A program made the translations under genes and the position numbers. From contig JAFZXM010000053.1 of the NCBI GenBank assembly GCA_017616775.1, positions 1 through 60,011 on the forward strand: a stretch of 60,011 nt of DNA. Direction: 5' to 3'. Shown here piece after piece: positions 35,598 to 43,161 of the stretch; the first letter of the stretch is position 1, and the number at the start of each line of letters is the position of its first letter. The DNA comes from Bacteroidales bacterium (GTDB taxonomy: Bacteria > Bacteroidota > Bacteroidia > Bacteroidales > WCHB1-69). The notes under the pieces are model-generated. The model searched no databases. It saw only the letters and a list, made by a program, of their open reading frames with translations, and had not been told where the DNA came from.

Positions 35598-35688
35598 TTT
35601 TTAAATCTTATTTGTATTTAAATCAGTATATTGTATTTTTTTTTGCGAGTTTTTTGCAGTAAAAAGGATTTTGTATTGATTTTTTTTC

Positions 35689-35696
35689 TACTTTTG
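35689..35696 (+). promoter_or_regulatory. Bacteroidota -7 element for tRNA-Phe
   Basis: TACTTTTG, 11 bases before the tRNA, with TTTTG about 18 bases upstream as a possible -33 element. Confidence 0.6.
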
Positions 35697-35707
35697 CACT
35701 CCGAAAA

Positions 35708-35780
35708 GGTGCTATAGCTCAGTAGGTAGAGCGTCGGACTGAAAATCCGCAGGTCACTGGTTCAACTCCAGTTAGCACCA
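35708..35780 (+). tRNA. tRNA-Phe(GAA)
   Basis: 73-base cloverleaf: acceptor GGTGCTA/TAGCACC, D-arm GCTCAGTAGGTAGAGC, anticodon stem GGA..TCC around CTGAAAA (GAA), T-arm GTTCAACTCC. CCA is not encoded. Confidence 0.95.
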
Positions 35781-35782
35781 CT

Positions 35783-35812
35783 AAAGAAAGCAATCATGCT
35801 TTCTTTTTTTTG
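35783..35812 (+). terminator. Terminator of tRNA-Phe
   Basis: Ten-bp stem AAAGAAAGCA/TGCTTTCTTT, four-base loop, T-tail. Confidence 0.85.
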
Positions 35813-35923
35813 TTGTGTCCGCAAAGGCCTTGTAAGGTAATGTAATCCGTTGTTTTTTATCGTCATTTTTTTTGAAACAGGCGCCCCGATTATATTCATT
35901 GTATCCTATATTGTTTTTTTTTG

Positions 35924-35931
35924 TATTTTTG
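35924..35931 (+). promoter_or_regulatory. Bacteroidota -7 element
   Basis: TATTTTTG, 66 bases upstream of the ATG at 35998. Confidence 0.5.
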
Positions 35932-35997
35932 TAAAAGTTTTCCCGGGTAAGACGGAATCAGTTATTGATTTGTTAAGTGATAAATTTTTAGTTGATT

Positions 35998-36897
35998 ATG
36001 AGATGTACAACATGTGACAAAGAAATAGAAAACGATAGTATATATTGTCGTTTTTGCGGAGTAAAAGTGGAAAACATCATGATAAATGATGTGGTTGAAG
36101 CATGGGTGTCGTGTAGTAATTGCGGGCACGGAAATCATTACGGCTCCATATTTTGTGCGGAATGCGGTGCAAAATTGCATTATGGGGAGGTGCATAAGAA
36201 ATTTACCGTAGGAGAAGTGGTGTTGGAAATGATTAAAGTGGAAGGCGGAACGTTTATGATGGGGGCCACACCGGAGCAAGGGGGAGATGTGAATTCCGAT
36301 GAAAAGCCCGTTCATGAGGTTACTTTGGAAAGTTTTTATATAGGCAAATATTTGGTGACACAGGCGTTGTGGAATGAGATTATGGATTTTAATCCTTCCC
36401 ATTTTAGCGGTGAAGATTTGCCTGTAGAGCAGGTGAATTGGTATTCTTGTCAGCAATTTGTGCAAAAATTGAGTGAAAGAACAGGAAAGGTGTTTCGCTT
36501 GCCTACAGAGGCGGAATGGGAATTTGCCGCCCGCGGGGGTGTGAAAAGCGAAGGGTTCAAATACAGCGGAAGCAATAATATTAATGAAGTGGCTTGGCAT
36601 GATGAAGATTGGGACAGGGGCAGCACACATCCTGTCGGCACCAAAGCCCCCAATGAATTAGGCATATACGATATGAGCGGTAATGTGAGAGAATGGTGCC
36701 AGGATTGGTATGCCAATGCTTATTCCGCTGCAGCACCGTTGAATATGGAGAATAATCCTGCTGTTAAAGTGAATAAAGTGCTTAGAGGAGGAGGTTGGCT
36801 CAGTTATGCCGGCAATTGTCGGGTGAGCAATAGAAATTACAGTAACCCTCAAACCGGTTATAGCAATATAGGTTTCAGAGTGGTGATGGAGCCCTGA
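35998..36897 (+). CDS. Zinc-ribbon plus formylglycine-generating-enzyme-like (SUMF1) protein
   Basis: 299 residues from ATG 35998; an in-frame TTG two codons earlier is less likely. The N-terminal ~60 residues hold two zinc-ribbon units (CTTCDKE..YCRFCG and CSNCGHG..FCAECG). From residue ~73 a SUMF1/FGE-sulfatase domain follows: VEGGTFMMGATPEQGG, FYIGKYLVTQALWNEIM, FRLPTEAEWEFAARGG, GLGIYDMSGNVREWCQDWY-type block and LRGGGWLSYAGNCRVSNR, ending IGFRVVMEP. No signal peptide, so it is cytoplasmic. The two active-site cysteines of true FGE are not evident, so it is more likely a binding or scaffold version of the fold. Confidence 0.85.
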   Translation: MRCTTCDKEIENDSIYCRFCGVKVENIMINDVVEAWVSCSNCGHGNHYGSIFCAECGAKLHYGEVHKKFTVGEVVLEMIKVEGGTFMMGATPEQGGDVNSDEKPVHEVTLESFYIGKYLVTQALWNEIMDFNPSHFSGEDLPVEQVNWYSCQQFVQKLSERTGKVFRLPTEAEWEFAARGGVKSEGFKYSGSNNINEVAWHDEDWDRGSTHPVGTKAPNELGIYDMSGNVREWCQDWYANAYSAAAPLNMENNPAVKVNKVLRGGGWLSYAGNCRVSNRNYSNPQTGYSNIGFRVVMEP

Positions 36898-36944
36898 GAT
36901 ACTGCTTGTAAGAATAATAATTGTCAATTTAAAATCAATATGTT

Positions 36945-37913
36945 ATGATAGAGCCGCAAGAAGTTGCACCGGAGGTGTCGGAAATAGTGCCGGAAGATTT
37001 GGGCGTGGCCGATAGTATTCATGCCACCTTACGGGATAGTTTGCAAAACATACAGTCTTTGTCGGACGTAAAGGATGTGTTTACGGGAGAAAATGAAATA
37101 ATAAAAAATGCCGTCAATGCATTGGTGGAACTTGCTGCCGGCTTTATTCCCAAGTTGATAGCGGCCATATTGGTGTTATGGATAGGGCTTAAGCTGTTAA
37201 AAGTGTTGGATCGCACCTTGAACAAATTGATGGAAAGGCAGCATCTGGATGTGTCGCTGAAGGGATTTTTGATATCATTCATCAATGTGGTGCTCAAAAT
37301 TTTGCTTATCATCATGGTGATGGACATAGTGGGAATAAAAGCCACTTCGTTTATTGCCATCATCGGAGCGGCCGGTTTGGCAGTGGGCATGGCCTTGCAA
37401 GGCACTTTGCAAAATTTTGCAGGAGGGGTGATCATATTGATTATGAAGCCATATAAGGTAGGAGATTATATCAACGGGGCCGGGTATGAAGGCTTTGTGA
37501 AAGAAATACGGATGTTCAACACCATATTAAATACTTTTGATAAAAAAACCATCATTATCCCCAATACGCAGTTGGCAACAGGCACATTGATCAATTTTTC
37601 CAAAGAAAGAATCCGCAGAGTGGATGTCAAAGTGAGTATTGCATATGGTCAGTCGGTGGAGAAAGCCCGGGAGGTGTTGTTGCGGTTGGCACAGGAAAAT
37701 CCCGATGTGGAAAAAACGAGGGAGACTTTGGTGGTTGTTACGGCTTTGGGAAACAGCTCTTTGGATTTGACCCTGCGCACATGGGCGACTATAGATAATT
37801 ATTGGAAGGTGTTTGAGGGAATGAACGAAACAGTATATACCGCTTTTCAGAAAGAAGGGATAGTCATACCGTTCCCGCAAATACAAGTGCATATGGATAA
37901 AAACAATGAGTAA
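36945..37913 (+). CDS. MscS-family mechanosensitive channel
   Basis: 322-residue small-conductance mechanosensitive channel. A ~50-residue acidic N-terminus precedes three transmembrane helices (about residues 60-85, 105-130 and 135-165). The pore helix and exit carry GAAGLAVGMALQGTLQNFAGG, then the beta domain starts at MKPYKVGDYINGAGYEGFVKEI with VIIPN-like TIIIPNTQLATG. The stop overlaps the start of the following transporter gene by 8 bases, so they are coupled. Confidence 0.93.
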   Translation: MIEPQEVAPEVSEIVPEDLGVADSIHATLRDSLQNIQSLSDVKDVFTGENEIIKNAVNALVELAAGFIPKLIAAILVLWIGLKLLKVLDRTLNKLMERQHLDVSLKGFLISFINVVLKILLIIMVMDIVGIKATSFIAIIGAAGLAVGMALQGTLQNFAGGVIILIMKPYKVGDYINGAGYEGFVKEIRMFNTILNTFDKKTIIIPNTQLATGTLINFSKERIRRVDVKVSIAYGQSVEKAREVLLRLAQENPDVEKTRETLVVVTALGNSSLDLTLRTWATIDNYWKVFEGMNETVYTAFQKEGIVIPFPQIQVHMDKNNE

Positions 37914-38823
37914 GCAGTTAAAACCGGTGGCGGGGCATTTGGCAAGTGCCGGAGCATATACTATCTTTGCTTTTAATATTATTATTTGTAAGGAAATAGC
38001 CGATGCCGGTGCTGTAAGTCCTTTGGCCTTGTTTACTTTTCGCGCTCTCGGAGCCACCGTCTTGTTTTGGTTGTGTTCGTTGGCTATTCCTCACGAAAAG
38101 GTGGAAAGGAAGGATTTTAAATATATCGTCATCGCTTCGGTGTTGGGTTTGCTGATACCGCAAATGACATTCCTGTCAGCCATCACCATTACCACCACCA
38201 TTGATACGTCCATTCTGACTTCGCTATCGCCTGTTGTAACCATGATTATTGCGGCAATATTTCTTAAAGAGCCCATCACATGGAAAAAAGCAGGAGGAGT
38301 TATTTTGGCATTTGTAGGTGTGTTGTTTTTGATATTTAATTCATTGTCAATATCCTCCGGAACTGTTTCCAAAACATCTCCGGTAGGAATAGCGCTTATG
38401 TTGCTCAATAGTTTCAGCTTTGCATTGTATTTGGGAATATTCCGTCCTTTGATATCCAAATATCATGTGTTTACTTTTATGAAGTGGATGTTTTTGGTAT
38501 CCTTGTTAATTGCGTTGCCGATATCCTGGCACGATATACGGAGTATTGATACGGCTTGTCTTGATATAAATATCATAAGCAGAATATTGTATTTGATTAT
38601 ATTTGCAACATTTATAGCCTATTGGTTGATACCTATAGGACAAAAAAATATACGTCCCACTTTAGTGAGTATGTATTCCTATCTTCAACCCATATTGGGT
38701 GTATTGATCAGTATTGTTATAGGAATGGATGTGCTTACATGGCAAAAAATAGTGTCCGTAGTGGCGGTGTTTTCAGGAGTGGTGCTGGTGAACAACAGTA
38801 GAGCTGCCAAGCGTGCAGGATAA
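37906..38823 (+). CDS. EamA-family (DMT superfamily) transporter
   Basis: 305-residue membrane protein with about ten helices in two homologous EamA halves: SAGAYTIFAFNIIICKEIADAG with PLALFTFRALGATVLFWLCSLA in the first, and LLNSFSFALYLGIFRPLI with PTLVSMYSYLQPILGVLISIVIG in the second. The family exports metabolites and amino acids; no substrate can be named. Its ATG lies inside the last codons of the mscS gene. Confidence 0.92.
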   Translation: MSKQLKPVAGHLASAGAYTIFAFNIIICKEIADAGAVSPLALFTFRALGATVLFWLCSLAIPHEKVERKDFKYIVIASVLGLLIPQMTFLSAITITTTIDTSILTSLSPVVTMIIAAIFLKEPITWKKAGGVILAFVGVLFLIFNSLSISSGTVSKTSPVGIALMLLNSFSFALYLGIFRPLISKYHVFTFMKWMFLVSLLIALPISWHDIRSIDTACLDINIISRILYLIIFATFIAYWLIPIGQKNIRPTLVSMYSYLQPILGVLISIVIGMDVLTWQKIVSVVAVFSGVVLVNNSRAAKRAG

Positions 38824-38955
38824 AGTATATATTTCCTTTAGTCTTAATAGACAACATGATAGCCGGATAGTAAACACAAATGTTACGGCAGGTGAAAATG
38901 TGTATTGTTTACATTAAATTCATATACGATATGAAAAATGATATGTAAAAAGTGT

Positions 38956-38963
38956 TATTTTTG
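38956..38963 (+). promoter_or_regulatory. Bacteroidota -7 element for recJ
   Basis: TATTTTTG, 18 bases upstream of the recJ ATG. Confidence 0.55.
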
Positions 38964-38981
38964 CATGATTTTTTTTGATAA

Positions 38982-40838
38982 ATGGGTAAAGTAAGTAAAT
39001 GGGTTGTATATAATGGTGCTTCAAAAGAGGAAGTGCAACATTTTTCACAAGAGCTTTTGAACTATGAGCGTTTGGTATCATGGCTGAAAAGAAGAGGTGT
39101 GAAAGATTTTCAGCGTTTTGTAAACATTTTGGCGCCCTTATTGTTGCAGCGTGGAATAGCGGATAGTAATACAGCACACGAATTTGTTCGTCCCACCTTT
39201 GAAGATATTCATGATCCATATTTGATGCAAGATATGGACAAGGCGGTAGAACGGGTAGAACAAGGCATAGCCCGTCAGGAAAAGGTGTTGATTTTCGGAG
39301 ATTATGATGTTGACGGTACTTCTGCTGTAGCGTTGATGTATACGTTTTTAAAGGGCTATATCCAAACAATAGAATATTATGTGCCCAATAGATATGAGGA
39401 GGGGTATGGCATTTCCATGCGTTCGGTAGAATATGCCCATGATAAAGGTTTTACCTTAATGATAGTGCTGGATTGTGGTATCAAATGTCATCAGGAGATA
39501 GAAACGGCCCGCAATTATGGTATAGATGTGATAGTATGTGATCACCATTTGCCCGATACCACTTTGCCCAATGCTTATGCCATTTTGGATCCCAAAAGGG
39601 AAACTTGTCCTTATCCGTATAAGGAACTTACCGGTTGCGGTGTCGGTTTTAAATTGGTGCAGGCCTTGTCGCAGCGTCGTAATAAGGATGTCAAATCCTT
39701 ATATCAGTATTTTGATTTGTTGGCTATCAGTATAGCATCGGATGTGGTGCCTATCACGGGAGAAAACAGGGTGTTGGCCTATTTTGGTCTTCGCAGAATT
39801 AACACACAGCCGCGCAGCGGAATAGAAGAATTGTTGAAATATGGCAAAATAGTGCGCAAGCAAACTTCTGTAGAAATACCCAAATGTGAATGTGTATCGC
39901 AAACTGTTTTTTCCAAAGAGATTACCATCAACGATTTGGTGTTTTGTGTGGGGCCGCGTATCAATGCCGCAGGCAGAATGGATACAGGCCGGAATGCCGT
40001 TCATCTGTTGATAAGCGACAGGGATGATAAAACCATACAATTGGGCGAAAAAGTAGAAGCCAACAACAGTGAACGCCGTGCGTTGGATGAAAAAACCACC
40101 AAACAGGCGATAGCGAAAATAGAAAATGATGTTAATAGTGAAAATAAACGTACGATAGTTGTTTTTGATTCAAATTGGAGCAAAGGAGTGGTCGGTATAG
40201 TGGCCTCCCGGTTGGTAGAGCATTTTTACAGGCCCACCATAGTGCTTACCCTTTCGGATGACGGAACGCTGTATACCGGTTCGGCACGTTCGGTACGTAA
40301 TTTTGACTTATACGGGGCATTGTGCAAATGCAGTGATGTGTTGGATCATTTCGGAGGGCATACTTTTGCGGCGGGTTTGTCGCTTAAGCCTGAAAATTTA
40401 AAGGCTTTTCAGCAGAAATTCGAGCAGGTGGTATCCGAAACCATCAGTGAAGATGCTATTGCTCCCATAGTGGATATTGATGAGGAAATACAATTGCACG
40501 ATGTGAGCATTCCCTTGTATGACGTAATTAAGTTTTTTGCTCCTTTCGGGCCGCAAAACATGTTGCCTACATTTATGACCAGACACGTGAAAGATGTGGG
40601 CAGTGTGCGCATAGTAGGGGAAAATCATTTGAAAATGTCGCTATTTCAAGAAAATAACCGGAGTTATCCCATTGGTGCTATCGCGTTCGGAATGGCGGAA
40701 TATTATGATAAAATATCACAAGGAATTCCTTTTGATATTTGCTATCATATAGATATGAACGAATGGCAGGGACGTTCCTATCTGCAATTGATAATAAAGG
40801 ATATCAAGTTCGATTTTGACGATAAGGATCAAATATAA
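38982..40838 (+). CDS. recJ: Single-stranded-DNA exonuclease RecJ
   Basis: 5'-3' ssDNA exonuclease for recombination and mismatch repair, 618 residues. DHH motifs are present: IFGDYDVDGTSAVALMYTFL near residue 105, VLDCGIKCHQE near 163, DVIVCDHHLPDTTLP near 183, and FCVGPRINAAGRMDTGRNAV near 323. The DHHA1 domain carries GHTFAAGLSLKPEN with its GGH-type HFGGHTFAAG near 455, and a C-terminal OB fold closes the protein. Monocistronic with its own promoter. Confidence 0.96.
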   Translation: MGKVSKWVVYNGASKEEVQHFSQELLNYERLVSWLKRRGVKDFQRFVNILAPLLLQRGIADSNTAHEFVRPTFEDIHDPYLMQDMDKAVERVEQGIARQEKVLIFGDYDVDGTSAVALMYTFLKGYIQTIEYYVPNRYEEGYGISMRSVEYAHDKGFTLMIVLDCGIKCHQEIETARNYGIDVIVCDHHLPDTTLPNAYAILDPKRETCPYPYKELTGCGVGFKLVQALSQRRNKDVKSLYQYFDLLAISIASDVVPITGENRVLAYFGLRRINTQPRSGIEELLKYGKIVRKQTSVEIPKCECVSQTVFSKEITINDLVFCVGPRINAAGRMDTGRNAVHLLISDRDDKTIQLGEKVEANNSERRALDEKTTKQAIAKIENDVNSENKRTIVVFDSNWSKGVVGIVASRLVEHFYRPTIVLTLSDDGTLYTGSARSVRNFDLYGALCKCSDVLDHFGGHTFAAGLSLKPENLKAFQQKFEQVVSETISEDAIAPIVDIDEEIQLHDVSIPLYDVIKFFAPFGPQNMLPTFMTRHVKDVGSVRIVGENHLKMSLFQENNRSYPIGAIAFGMAEYYDKISQGIPFDICYHIDMNEWQGRSYLQLIIKDIKFDFDDKDQI

Positions 40839-41007
40839 TTCCTTTTTGATTCCAAAACAAAATTAAGAAAAAAGAAAAATATGCGGAAAATCAACTTGAA
40901 ATTGAAGTCCGACAGCGTGTGAATAGTGCTTATATGCTTGATTCATAGCAAGAAATTGACAGGTGTAAATTTTTTAATAAAAGTTTGGATAATAATAAAA
41001 AAAATGC

Positions 41008-41015
41008 TACCTTTG
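41008..41015 (+). promoter_or_regulatory. Full Bacteroidota promoter for tRNA-Asn
   Basis: TACCTTTG with TTTG at 40984-40987, a 20-base gap, so both -33 and -7 elements fit. It ends 30 bases before the tRNA. Confidence 0.65.
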
Positions 41016-41045
41016 CATTCGTGATTGATGAGAGTCAATACAAAT

Positions 41046-41119
41046 TCCTCCTTAGCTCAGTTGGTTAGAGCATCTGACTGTTAATCAGAGGGTCGCTGGT
41101 TCAAGTCCAGCAGGGGGAG
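41046..41119 (+). tRNA. tRNA-Asn(GTT)
   Basis: 74-base cloverleaf: acceptor TCCTCCT/AGGGGGA with one T-G pair, D-arm GCTCAGTTGGTTAGAGC, anticodon loop CTGTTAA (GTT), T-arm GTTCAAGTCC. CCA is not encoded. Confidence 0.95.
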
Positions 41120-41120
41120 C

Positions 41121-41145
41121 AAGCCGGTAAATGCCGGCTTTTTTT
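41121..41145 (+). terminator. Terminator of tRNA-Asn
   Basis: AAGCCGG/CCGGCTT stem with six-base loop and T-tail, 20 bases before the next ATG. Confidence 0.85.
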
Positions 41146-41165
41146 GTACTTTTAATATTGACGAC

Positions 41166-42140
41166 ATGAAAAGAATATTAGGTGTTGGAAATGCGCTGGC
41201 AGATATATTGGTGAAAATACAAGACGACACAATATTGTCGGAATATAATTTACCCAAAGGGAGCATGCAGCTTATAGACTATTCGTCTGCTTGCGGTTTG
41301 AGAAATGCCTTGCAGCATTTGCCTGTCAAATTGGTATCCGGAGGTTCGGCTGCCAATACTGTTTGCGGAATAGCCCGTATGGGCGTGCCTGCATCTTTTG
41401 TCGGCAAAGTGGGGAATGACGGATATGGTAACAATTACATAGCCGATTTGCAATTGCATGGTGTTCATCCGCAAATGATAGTTACGGATGATATGTCCGG
41501 TTTTTGCACCGCACTCATTTCCGAAGACGGGGAACGCACCATGGCAACCTATTTGGGTGCTGCATCCACTTTGCAAGTGAGCGACATGGTGCCGGAAATG
41601 TTACGCAATTATGATATTTTACACCTGGAAGGCTATTTGTTGCAGAATCATGATTTGATACGGCATATTATGCAAACGGCCAAAAAAGCCGATATGGAGA
41701 TATCGTTGGATTTTGCCAGTTATAATGTGGTGGAGGAGCATTTGGAATTTTTGCGTGAGTTGGTGTCCCAATATGTTGATATAGTGTTTGCCAATGAGGA
41801 AGAAGCTAAAGCATATACGGGAAAATCTCCGCAAGAGGCTTTGGCGGTGTTGGCGGAACAATGTAAAATAGCCGTGGTAAAAGTCGGCAAGCAAGGCTCA
41901 TGGGTGCAACAAGGAGAACAAGCAATGCATGCAGATGTGTTTGATGCACAAAGGGTGGACACTACAGGAGCCGGAGATTTGTATGCGGCAGGATTTTTGG
42001 CTGGCTATGCTCAAAATAAAACAATCAGTCAATGCGCTTTAGCCGGTTCATATGTTTCTTCCATGATAGTGGAGGTGATCGGTGCAAAATTTTCGGAGCA
42101 GAAATGGCAGGAAATTAATGCGAAATTGTCCTCTTTTTAG
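41166..42140 (+). CDS. PfkB-family sugar/nucleoside kinase
   Basis: Ribokinase/PfkB-type kinase, 324 residues. It opens RILGVGNALADILVKI, has the substrate-binding SGGSAANTVCGIARMG near residue 58 and FVGKVGNDGYG near 78, and the ATP-binding, catalytic-base signature DTTGAGDLYAAGFLAGYA near residue 262. The spacing is closest to the adenosine-kinase-like branch common in Bacteroidota, but the substrate is not proven. It lies between a tRNA and the pigment cluster and is not part of either. Confidence 0.88.
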   Translation: MKRILGVGNALADILVKIQDDTILSEYNLPKGSMQLIDYSSACGLRNALQHLPVKLVSGGSAANTVCGIARMGVPASFVGKVGNDGYGNNYIADLQLHGVHPQMIVTDDMSGFCTALISEDGERTMATYLGAASTLQVSDMVPEMLRNYDILHLEGYLLQNHDLIRHIMQTAKKADMEISLDFASYNVVEEHLEFLRELVSQYVDIVFANEEEAKAYTGKSPQEALAVLAEQCKIAVVKVGKQGSWVQQGEQAMHADVFDAQRVDTTGAGDLYAAGFLAGYAQNKTISQCALAGSYVSSMIVEVIGAKFSEQKWQEINAKLSSF

Positions 42141-42213
42141 CAAAAAGAACAATATTATTTGCGCCGTATATTTTTTATAGGCGGAAACAAGGTGATTTCT
42201 AAAAAAAAAATTA

Positions 42214-42221
42214 TATCTTTG
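42214..42221 (+). promoter_or_regulatory. Bacteroidota -7 element of the aryl polyene operon
   Basis: TATCTTTG, 85 bases upstream of the first ATG at 42307. No other TAnnTTTG is obvious between the 14 genes, so this may drive the whole operon. Confidence 0.55.
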
Positions 42222-42261
42222 TAATTTATATATATAGTATTTTAGTAATTGAAATTATGTT

Positions 42262-42277
42262 GCAATCAATTGATTGC
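42262..42277. promoter_or_regulatory. 16-bp perfect palindrome in the aryl polyene leader
   Basis: GCAATCAATTGATTGC, perfectly self-complementary, about 35-50 bases downstream of the predicted transcription start and 29 bases before the first ATG. Operator-like position; no T-tract follows, so it is not a terminator. Confidence 0.5.
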
Positions 42278-42306
42278 GTTTAACATCACATATAAAGAAG
42301 CGAACC

Positions 42307-43161
42307 ATGGAATTGCATCATTTGCTTAAAGGAAAAAAGGGAATAGTTTTCGGAGTGATAGATTCCCATTCTTTGGCATGGCAAGTGGCATGCAAATGTG
42401 TGCAAGAAGGAGCCGAAGTGGTGCTCACCAATACGGAGCAGGCTATGGCTATAGGGCAAACCCGACAATTGGCTCAGACTTTGGGAGCGCCTGTGATTCC
42501 GTGTGATGCCGTGAAAATGCCGGAGATAGAAAGTTTGCTTAAAGAGTCCATGCGCGTGTTCGGCGGAAAAATCGATTTTATCTTGCATTCTGTGGCTATG
42601 TCGCAAAATATGAGAAGGCATAAGAGTTATACGGATGTGAATTATGCCTATTATAACACCACTATGGATGTTTCCGCCATATCGTTACACAAATTGTTGC
42701 AAGCGTGTATGAAGTCGGATGCTTTGAATGAATATGCATCAGTGGTGACTTTGTCGTTTATTGCGGCCTCCAGATTTATGGAGACGTATGGCGATATGAG
42801 CGATGCTAAAGCATTGCTGGAGAGTATAGTCCGGAATATGGGCGGAATATACGGGCAGAAAAAACGCGTCCGGATAAATGCCATATCCCAGTCTCCTGTT
42901 ATCACGCGTGCGGGGCAAGGTTTTAAAGAAGTGCATTATTTTCATCATTTTGCAGAACAAATGTCTCCTTTGGGTTTGGCAAGTGCTGAGGATTGTGCGA
43001 ATTTGTGTGTGATGATGTTTTCGGATTATAGTAGGGGAATTACCATGCAAACGTTATATAATGACGGCGGTTTCAGTCAAACGGTAATGTCCGGTAAGTT
43101 TATAGAATTTTTCCGTGATACAATGGAAGGATTAAACACTGTTAATAAGGATAGAAAATAA
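42307..43161 (+). CDS. FabI-like enoyl-ACP reductase
   Basis: NAD(P)H-dependent SDR-family protein of the FabI branch, 284 residues from the ATG at 42307; a TTG 11 codons earlier overlaps the palindrome and is not preferred. LLKGKKGIVFGVIDSHSLAW gives the FabI cofactor motif, FILHSVAMS follows near residue 90, and YGDMSDAKALLES supplies the catalytic Tyr-x6-Lys. The upstream conserved Tyr (LSY in FabI) is Phe here (LSF). The end RGITMQTLYNDGGFSQTVM is typical. It is first in the pigment operon and its stop overlaps the next ATG. It could supply fatty-acid precursors or act as an alternative reductase of the cluster. Confidence 0.85.
   Translation: MELHHLLKGKKGIVFGVIDSHSLAWQVACKCVQEGAEVVLTNTEQAMAIGQTRQLAQTLGAPVIPCDAVKMPEIESLLKESMRVFGGKIDFILHSVAMSQNMRRHKSYTDVNYAYYNTTMDVSAISLHKLLQACMKSDALNEYASVVTLSFIAASRFMETYGDMSDAKALLESIVRNMGGIYGQKKRVRINAISQSPVITRAGQGFKEVHYFHHFAEQMSPLGLASAEDCANLCVMMFSDYSRGITMQTLYNDGGFSQTVMSGKFIEFFRDTMEGLNTVNKDRK

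Noticed and set aside
40839..41007. Possible small gene or regulatory RNA between recJ and tRNA-Asn
   Set aside because: No open frame with a start and no convincing hairpin; only the tRNA promoter is supported.
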